From positions 1 through 52,348 of the forward strand of contig JACRLB010000034.1 in the NCBI GenBank assembly GCA_016235445.1: a DNA stretch of 52,348 nt, read 5' to 3'. This DNA is from Chloroflexota bacterium. GTDB lineage: Bacteria > Chloroflexota > Anaerolineae > Anaerolineales > Villigracilaceae. The notes beneath the pieces are model-generated. The model saw only the letters and a program-made list of their open reading frames with translations, searched no databases and was not told the DNA's origin. Below, one piece after another: positions 47,346 through 52,348 of the stretch; the stretch's first letter is position 1, and every line of letters begins with the position of its first letter. Both the position numbers and the translations under genes were made by a program.

Positions 47346-47456
47346 TGCTGTCTCCTTTTCACCATTATCTTTGAAGACTTCCGAAAGGCTGTTCGTATCT
47401 GAAACTGTGTAAGTAAAAAAAGTATAGCACGATTTCACCCTGAGGATAAAAAACGT

Positions 47457-47535
47457 TGTGGAATATTTTTTCGGCACTCCGCGTAGGGCAAATCTCTGAT
47501 TTGCCTCGCAAGTCGGAGACTTGCGCCATATTTCC
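47457..47535. repeat. 85-bp repeat (GGAAATGTGGCGCAAGTC type), copy 2, reversed
   Basis: Reverse complement of 24229-24310. It is open in frame with the hydrolase gene, which explains the longer frame. Confidence 0.7.
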
Positions 47536-47562
47536 GACACTTTAGTCCACACCCATAAAAAA

Positions 47563-47592
47563 ACTCCCACTGCCTCTGGGGCAACGGGAGAA
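47563..47592 (-). terminator. Terminator hairpin of lipA
   Basis: CTCCCACTGCC and GGGCAACGGGAG pair with a short loop, followed by TTTTTT on the minus strand. A copy is found at 43515-43541 after the MFS gene. Confidence 0.75.
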
Positions 47593-47593
47593 A

Positions 47594-47630
47594 CTGCTCA
47601 CTGATTACTGATTACTGATTACTGTTCACT
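47594..47630. repeat. Four-unit 7-bp array (CTGATTA)
   Basis: CTGATTA occurs three times in tandem, preceded by CTGCTCA and followed by CTGTTCA, period 7, directly at the lipA stop. The related unit is present once at 43552-43558. Confidence 0.65.
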
Positions 47631-48565
47631 TACCCTCCCCCATACAACTTCCGATGCACCACACTCAACGCACGCACCTGCTCTGCGGCGTGATACGAAG
47701 ACCGCACCAGCGGATTCGACTCCACCCATTGGAAACCAATCTCTTTGCCGTAATCGCGCAGTTCAGCGAATTCTTCCATCGTGTAATAGCGCTGCATGGC
47801 AAGATGCTTCTTGCTCGGCTGTAAATACTGGCCGATGGTCAGAATATCCACGCCCCAACTGCGCTGATCGCGCATCACGGCTTTGACTTCGTCCATCGTC
47901 TCGCCGAGGCCGAGCATGATGCCGCTCTTGGTCAGCACGTCGGGGTCGAGCTTCTTCGCGTTGGATAAGGTCGCCGCCGCCCATTCGTAATTATCCTGCG
48001 GCTGAACGGTCTTGAACAAACGCGGCACGGTCTCGACATTGTGATTCAAAATTTCAGGGCGCGCATCCATCACAATTTTCAAGGCTTCGATACTGCCTTT
48101 GAAATCAGGGATCAATACTTCGATGGAACAGCCATGCAATAACTCGCGGATGCGGCGAATGACCATCGCAAAGATCGGCGCACCGCCGTCTCGTCTTTCA
48201 TCGCGGTTGACCGAGGTGATGACCGCGTGTTTCAACTCCATCGATTTCACAGCCTGTGCCACGCGCTCGGCTTCGCCCCAATCCAATAAAGCGGGCTTGC
48301 CATGTTTGATGTCACAGAACGCGCAGGTGCGGGTGCAAACATCGCCGAGCATCAAAAATGTAGCCGTGCCACTGCCCCAGCATTCGCCGAGGTTCGGGCA
48401 CATGGCTTCTTCGCACACGGTATGCAACTCTTTCGAGCGCATCAATACTTGCAGGCGTTCAAAGGTCTCGCCCGATGGCGCGCGCACTTTGATCCAATCC
48501 GGCCGCCTCAGCGGGCGCGAATCTGTTTGAGGGGAGATTCTGTCTCTCGTAGGGGTGGCAGGCAT
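47630..48565 (-). CDS. lipA: Lipoyl synthase
   Basis: The 311-residue radical SAM enzyme inserts two sulfurs into octanoyl groups of lipoyl domains. The auxiliary cluster motif [12 protein letters not shown] (C-x4-C-x5-C, about 52-63) and the radical SAM motif [10 protein letters not shown] (about 77-86) are intact, as are [11 protein letters not shown] (about 117-127) and [14 protein letters not shown] (about 214). The usual serine cluster ligand is in RSSYHAAEQ near the end. Start 48565 has an AAGGACCTT ribosome site; the upstream part of the open frame to 48610 is repeat DNA. LipB is not present in the window. Confidence 0.95.
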   Translation of the reverse strand: MPATPTRDRISPQTDSRPLRRPDWIKVRAPSGETFERLQVLMRSKELHTVCEEAMCPNLGECWGSGTATFLMLGDVCTRTCAFCDIKHGKPALLDWGEAERVAQAVKSMELKHAVITSVNRDERRDGGAPIFAMVIRRIRELLHGCSIEVLIPDFKGSIEALKIVMDARPEILNHNVETVPRLFKTVQPQDNYEWAAATLSNAKKLDPDVLTKSGIMLGLGETMDEVKAVMRDQRSWGVDILTIGQYLQPSKKHLAMQRYYTMEEFAELRDYGKEIGFQWVESNPLVRSSYHAAEQVRALSVVHRKLYGGG

Positions 48566-48598
48566 AAGGTCCTTTTGATGCGTTTCGTCCTGAGCGGA

Positions 48599-48660
48599 GC
48601 CGAAGAACAATCGCCGCGAGGCTTCGACTACGGGATAAAATCCCTCCTCTCAGCGCGAAT
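48599..48660. repeat. Diverged relative of the 66-bp repeat
   Basis: Reverse complement contains TTCGCGCTGAGAGGAGGG and TAGTCGAAGCCTCGCGG, similar to 38181-38246. A separate GTCCTGAGCGGAGCCGAAG word lies at the lipA side. It fills the gap between lipA and NfeD. Confidence 0.5.
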
Positions 48661-48661
48661 G

Positions 48662-49966
48662 TTATTTCTTCTTCACAATCAATCTCAATCCCCGTACTTC
48701 GACAACTTCGATGAAATCACCCTTACGGATGGATTCCGACTCGGCGGTTTTTTCCGCGCTCCATAATTCGCTTCCCACCTGCACCTGCCCCGCTTCGTGG
48801 CTGAACGATTTGGCTGTTCCTGTTTTCCCGATCATGGATTCCACGCCGATGCGGATCGGCGCGCGTTGTGCGCGCAATGCAATCAGCAGGATCGCAAAAA
48901 ATAACAAGCCCAGGAAAAGCCCCATGCCGATAACAAGGGGAACCGATACGCGCTGGAATTGCGGCGTGCCCGGCGAGTTGAACAAAACCAGCGCGCCGAC
49001 AATAAACGAAGCCACGCCCGCCGTAGTGAGCGCGCCATGCGTGGGCGCTTTGATGTCAAGGATGAACAACACGAAGGCGATGATGAGGAAGATGAACCCA
49101 AACCAGTTGACGGTTAACACGCCCATGCCATACACAGCCAGCGTCAGGCAGACCGCGCCAATGAAGCCCGCGAACCAACCGCCGGGGCTGGAGATTTCAA
49201 TGAGAATCCCTTGCACACCAATGGCAAGCAAAAGGAATGCGATGTTTGGGTCGGTGAGCAACAACAGCAATTGCTCGATGAAACTGATGTTCAGGTTTTG
49301 CGTGCGAATGTCTTTTGTGTTGAAGGTATGTTGGCCCTCTTCCATTTGAACAGTGAAACCATCCAAAGATTGCAACAGGTCTTCGGTGTCGTCGGAGATG
49401 AAATCAATTAACCCCGCCTCCAGCGCCTCCTTGGCCGTGACGGCTTTTGCATCATCGATCATCGCCTCGGCAAGTTGAATCGCTTTTTCCCCGCGCTCAT
49501 CCACCAGCGCGCGCGCGCGCGCTTTGAGAATCTCTTTTATCTTCGTCTCCAGCGTGGATTCGATATCCGCGCCGCTCGAGTCAATCGGGCTGGAAGCGCC
49601 AATCGCCGTTCGGGGAGCCATCGCAGAGGCATGTCCCGCCATCGTAATCAACGCCCCGGCGCTCCCTGCAATCGCATCGTTGGGTGAAACATAAACCACC
49701 ACCGGCACCTTGCTCGCGCGGATTTCAGTGATGATCTCCAGCATGGTCTCCACGCTTCCGCCCGGCGTATTCAACTGAACGACGAGAACCTCTGCATTAC
49801 TCTGCTCCGCAGTTTCGATGCCGCGTTTGAAATACTCCAGCATCGGCGGCATGATCGGCCCATCCGCCGTCATCACAATAGCCAGCGGCTCATTACTTTG
49901 CGCAAAGACGGGTTGAAACAAAGCCAGCGCGATCAGAATTAAAACGGTACTACGGGTAAGTTTCAT
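48662..49966 (-). CDS. nfeD: NfeD-type membrane serine protease
   Basis: The 434-residue protein has a signal peptide (MKLTRSTVLILIALALFQPVFA), a ClpP-like protease domain with NTPGGSVE (about 66-73) and the nucleophile S102 in AGSAGALITMAGH, four or five membrane segments (about 235-370) and a C-terminal NfeD beta-barrel (GKTGTAKSF to LRLIVKK). NfeD1b proteases cleave slipin/stomatin-like partners. The window's slipin is at 30416-31348, not adjacent. The start is 47 bp from the divergent methyltransferase start. Confidence 0.9.
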   Translation of the reverse strand: MKLTRSTVLILIALALFQPVFAQSNEPLAIVMTADGPIMPPMLEYFKRGIETAEQSNAEVLVVQLNTPGGSVETMLEIITEIRASKVPVVVYVSPNDAIAGSAGALITMAGHASAMAPRTAIGASSPIDSSGADIESTLETKIKEILKARARALVDERGEKAIQLAEAMIDDAKAVTAKEALEAGLIDFISDDTEDLLQSLDGFTVQMEEGQHTFNTKDIRTQNLNISFIEQLLLLLTDPNIAFLLLAIGVQGILIEISSPGGWFAGFIGAVCLTLAVYGMGVLTVNWFGFIFLIIAFVLFILDIKAPTHGALTTAGVASFIVGALVLFNSPGTPQFQRVSVPLVIGMGLFLGLLFFAILLIALRAQRAPIRIGVESMIGKTGTAKSFSHEAGQVQVGSELWSAEKTAESESIRKGDFIEVVEVRGLRLIVKKK

Positions 49967-50013
49967 GGTTGTTTCCAGTGTTGCTGGTCATTATACTGGT
50001 TAAGGAGGATGTT

Positions 50014-50709
50014 ATGAACAAGACTCAGAAAACCTTTACTTTGCGCGTCATCGTTCAACTCATCATCGTTGTGCTGGTCGCGCCATTTCTCCCGCTGATC
50101 GTTTCAGGCCAATGGAGTTGGTGGCAGGCCTGGGCCTATGCTGTGGTCAGCATCCTGTCATTTGTCATCAGCCGCATCATCGCCAACCGCCGCCACCCGG
50201 ATCTGATCAAAGAACGCGCCCGTTTCATGCAAGCCAAAGACACCAAACCCTGGGACAAAATCCTCGCACCCCTGCTTGGACTGGGCTCCATCTTGATTTT
50301 GATTGCCGCTGGTTTGGATAAACGCGCCCCGGCTCCCGCCTCTTCCTTAATCTGTAATTTGGTTGCGCTCTTCGGCATTATCCTCGGCTACAGCTTTTCC
50401 TCCTGGGCGCTGATCGAGAATCGCTTTTTCTCCGGCGCCGTCCGCATCCAAACCGAGCGCGGACATCACGTCGTTTCCAGCGGCCCGTATCGCATTGTCC
50501 GTCACCCCGGCTACGCGGGCGGCCTGCTCGGATATCTTTTCATCCCCCTTTTATTGGATTCGCTCTGGGCATTTATTCCCGCCATTTTTCTTTTGATTGT
50601 AATGATCGTCCGCACCGCATTGGAAGATAAAACACTTCAAGAAGAATTACCCGGCTACAAGGAATTCGCCCAGAAAACCCGCTATCGCTTACTGCCTGGA
50701 ATCTGGTAG
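50014..50709 (+). CDS. Isoprenylcysteine carboxyl methyltransferase-family protein
   Basis: The 231-residue membrane protein ends with SGPYRIVRHPGYAGGLLGYL, ALEDKTLQEELPGYKEFAQKTRYRLLPGIW, which is the PEMT/ICMT-like signature (RHPxYxG, L..EE..L...yG..Y..Y...v.y.liP). About five membrane helices. The methyl acceptor is unknown in bacteria. ATG 50014 with AAGGAGGATG is preferred over the upstream frame. It is convergent with the TauE gene with only 4 bp between the two stops. Confidence 0.88.
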   Translation: MNKTQKTFTLRVIVQLIIVVLVAPFLPLIVSGQWSWWQAWAYAVVSILSFVISRIIANRRHPDLIKERARFMQAKDTKPWDKILAPLLGLGSILILIAAGLDKRAPAPASSLICNLVALFGIILGYSFSSWALIENRFFSGAVRIQTERGHHVVSSGPYRIVRHPGYAGGLLGYLFIPLLLDSLWAFIPAIFLLIVMIVRTALEDKTLQEELPGYKEFAQKTRYRLLPGIW

Positions 50710-50713
50710 CAGT

Positions 50714-51469
50714 TTATTTCACCGCAAGGTAAATTGTGCGGACGCTCAGCCCGATGATCAGAATCCCCACAAAGATCATCAAGGTTTTCATGGGCAATTT
50801 TTGAGATACCTTTGCCGCAATCGGAGCGGCAACCGCCCCGCCGATCAGCAGTCCCAGAATGACCTGCCAGTATTCGCTGAAATTTAAAGTAAGCACGAAC
50901 AAAATGGATTGGCCCAGCGTTACGAAAAACTCCGAGAAATTCACAGAGCCAATCGTCATGCGCGGATTCTTTCCGCGAGCCACCAGGGTGGAGGTCACCA
51001 CCGGTCCCCAGCCGCCTCCGCCAATGGCATCGCAGAATCCGCCGAACAAACCAAGCAGGCTGATGCGCGGCCCGTGATATTCATCCGGCTTCTTGCGCAG
51101 TTTTATGGTGAAGGCCTTATAGATGATGATGCCGCCCATGATGAGCAGGTATACGGCAATATATGGCTTGATGATATTCCCATCGATGGATGTCAACACG
51201 TATGCGCCCAGCAATCCGCCCAACACGCCTGGGACCAACAAACGCCGCACCAGTTTCCAGTCCACGTTGCCGAGCTTCCAGTGAGAAAACCCCGAGATAC
51301 CCGTGGTCACAACCTCCGCCATGTGAACGCTGGCGGAAGCCGCCGCTGGGGGAATCCCTAAACTCAGCAAAAATGTATTCGAGCTGACGCCATACGCCAT
51401 GCCCAGCGCGCCATCGATCATCTGAGCAAGAAATCCCACCAGCATATACAGAAGAAAGTTCAGTTCCAT
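50714..51469 (-). CDS. TauE/SafE-family sulfite or anion exporter
   Basis: The 251-residue membrane protein has eight hydrophobic segments and the TauE/SafE patterns FLAQMIDGALGMAYGVSSNTFLLSLGIPPAAASASVHMAEVVTT and GLFGGFCDAIGGGGWGPVVTSTLV. Proteins of this family move sulfite, sulfonates or other sulfur compounds across the membrane. It is downstream of an Rrf2-type regulator gene and has a possible operator at 51513-51537. This matches Rrf2 control of sulfur transport. Confidence 0.9.
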   Translation of the reverse strand: MELNFLLYMLVGFLAQMIDGALGMAYGVSSNTFLLSLGIPPAAASASVHMAEVVTTGISGFSHWKLGNVDWKLVRRLLVPGVLGGLLGAYVLTSIDGNIIKPYIAVYLLIMGGIIIYKAFTIKLRKKPDEYHGPRISLLGLFGGFCDAIGGGGWGPVVTSTLVARGKNPRMTIGSVNFSEFFVTLGQSILFVLTLNFSEYWQVILGLLIGGAVAAPIAAKVSQKLPMKTLMIFVGILIIGLSVRTIYLAVK

Positions 51470-51512
51470 CAGATACTCCTTTTATCGTTTCTTTGGACCG
51501 TTGATTTATTAT

Positions 51513-51537
51513 AAAGTCTATAGTACCAGTATACTTT
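51513..51537. promoter_or_regulatory. Candidate Rrf2 operator upstream of the TauE gene
   Basis: AAAGTCTATAG and CAGTATACTTT are partially complementary arms around TAC. ATAAAGTCTAT is shared with the site near the Rrf2 start at 52042-52063. Confidence 0.5.
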
Positions 51538-51571
51538 CAAGGTAAATAAAAAATGCGCTCCCCCACGCTTT

Positions 51572-52027
51572 TTATCTACCCATCTTTTTACGGACGGCGT
51601 TCTGACGTTTGGTCACATCAGCCAGCGACGTGTTATCCAAAATATCGGCAATGGCGTTGCGGACATCGCCCATTGCAAGCCGCAGGCCGCAGGTTTCTTC
51701 GTCTGGGCAACCGCACGGCTCATACGCCATCTGGCTGACACACTTGATCGGGGCAACCGGGCCGTCCAATACGCGGAAGATTTGTCCCAGAGTGATCTCT
51801 TTGGCAGGCCTGGCCAAGTAATACCCGCCGCCGACGCCCATCTTGCTGTGCAACAGGCCATTGTTCTTGAGAGCCAGCAAAATCTGCTCGAGGAACTTGG
51901 CGGAGATCTGTTCGCGCAGGGCGATCTCCTTGATCTGCATCATCTGTGGGGCGCTGCCTTTTTCGGCGGGTTCCGCCAGTGCGATCATTGCCCGCAGGCC
52001 GTATTCGCCGCGTTTGGAAAGTCTCAT
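51572..52027 (-). CDS. Rrf2-family regulator with a cysteine cluster
   Basis: The 151-residue protein has the Rrf2 winged helix MRLSKRGEYGLRAMIALAE...QISAKFLEQILLALKNNGLL and GGGYYLA, and a C-terminal cysteine set (CVSQMAYEPCGCPDEETCGLR, four cysteines) in the region that binds Fe-S in IscR/NsrR or serves redox sensing. The downstream TauE gene and the shared ATAAAGTCTAT motif suggest that it represses or activates sulfur transport, like CymR/IscR types. The start has an AGGAGTTG ribosome site. Confidence 0.92.
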   Translation of the reverse strand: MRLSKRGEYGLRAMIALAEPAEKGSAPQMMQIKEIALREQISAKFLEQILLALKNNGLLHSKMGVGGGYYLARPAKEITLGQIFRVLDGPVAPIKCVSQMAYEPCGCPDEETCGLRLAMGDVRNAIADILDNTSLADVTKRQNAVRKKMGR

Positions 52028-52041
52028 TTTATCTACAACTC

Positions 52042-52063
52042 CTACTAGTCCAATAGACTTTAT
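52042..52063. promoter_or_regulatory. Candidate autoregulatory Rrf2 site
   Basis: On the minus strand ATAAAGTCTATTGGACTAGT aligns with ATAAAGTCTATAGTACCAGT upstream of TauE. The location directly upstream of the Rrf2 start suits autoregulation. Confidence 0.5.
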
Positions 52064-52109
52064 TGAATATAATCATAATTCAACCGCTGAATTATGTCAA
52101 TGCCTTTTT

Positions 52110-52192
52110 GGAAATGTGGCGCAAGTCTTCGACTTGCGAGGCAAATCAGAGATTTGCCCTACGCGGAGTGCCGAAAAAATATTCCATACCCC
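52110..52192. repeat. 85-bp repeat (GGAAATGTGGCGCAAGTC type), copy 3
   Basis: Close copy of 24229-24310, in the same orientation. Confidence 0.7.
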
Positions 52193-52218
52193 TGAAAGGA
52201 ATCTTCACCTGTTAGCCC

Positions 52219-52289
52219 AAAGTAGAAATGTCCCCTGAATTCCAAAGTAGAAATGTCACCGCCCTGCAGGGCGGTGACATTTCTACTTT
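52219..52289. mobile_element. Possible transposon end with AAAGTAGAAATGTC repeats
   Basis: AAAGTAGAAATGTC stands at 52219-52232 and again at 52244-52257, and the second copy starts a perfect 46-bp palindrome ending at 52289. Multiple short end repeats are typical of IS21-type elements; the transposase would lie beyond the window, if present. This is inference. No gene lies between 52028 and the end. Confidence 0.4.
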
Positions 52290-52348
52290 TTTACCGCGAA
52301 GTAGGCAGAGGGTAATTGCGCCAGGGGTGATCAGGTGCGGGTTTGGCA

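Noticed and set aside
47346-47570. 75-codon N-terminal extension of the membrane hydrolase
   Set aside because: It translates the 85-bp repeat and lies upstream of a good ribosome site at 47345.
1-52348. rRNA, tRNA or complete insertion sequence
   Set aside because: I looked through all intergenic regions and saw no tRNA-like cloverleaf end, rRNA segment or transposase frame; a computed tRNA/IS scan would be decisive.

Overview
The window is a stretch of bacterial chromosome carrying 47 protein genes and no rRNA or tRNA gene that I could find. It has moderate GC content and unusually repeat-rich intergenic DNA. The gene repertoire suggests an Anaerolineae-type Chloroflexota: SpoVS without other sporulation genes, a PASTA-less Ser/Thr kinase with a propeller tail, a lamin-tail secreted protein with Thr/Pro linkers, a 714-residue membrane hydrolase, PdxST, and PhnCDE with an odd PhnE. 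That taxonomic call is inference from family resemblance, not a marker gene.

Layout. 1-750: the end of an MNT/HEPN toxin-antitoxin pair. 816-11213: a loose pyrimidine cluster on the + strand (pyrC, pyrF, pyrE, pyrD) interrupted by a NIF3-like gene, a DMT transporter with a histidine-rich tail, spoVS, a lamin-tail protein, a lipoprotein and a Nudix hydrolase. 3561-4122: a non-coding stretch with a DnaA-box cluster followed by AT-rich DNA, a good oriC candidate. 11482-14270: a Ser/Thr kinase and a P-loop protein (- strand). 14812-18939: a hypothetical gene, enoyl-CoA hydratase, glutamate dehydrogenase and glutaryl-CoA dehydrogenase. 19210-24169: a rhodanese lipoprotein with an in-frame TGA at the predicted catalytic cysteine, PepF, and two membrane proteins. 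24583-28516: dnaN and a PEP/pyruvate-binding protein. 28596-31790: a - strand operon (GntR, slipin, SdpI, DUF4177, YhfC) that also carries one perfect 14-bp parS core and one near match. 32067-38142: pdxS-pdxT, a GNAT-like protein, a HAD phosphatase, a secreted helical-toroid protein and a fatty acid desaturase. 38594-42549: phnE, phnC, phnD. 42877-49966: YkvA, an MFS exporter, a membrane serine hydrolase, lipA and NfeD. 50014-52027: an ICMT-like methyltransferase, a TauE/SafE exporter and an Rrf2 regulator.

The DnaA-box cluster, dnaN and the parS sites lie within about 26 kb of each other, which together suggest that this is the origin region of the chromosome although dnaA itself is not in the window.

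The intergenic DNA holds several distinct families of small repeats. They include MITE-like elements with terminal inverted repeats and clear target duplications (one of them with an uninterrupted, empty version of its insertion locus in the same window), REP-like hairpins placed just after stop codons, and quasi-periodic 7/8-bp arrays at gene borders. The most unusual protein-level observation is the probable selenocysteine rhodanese at 19210-19659.
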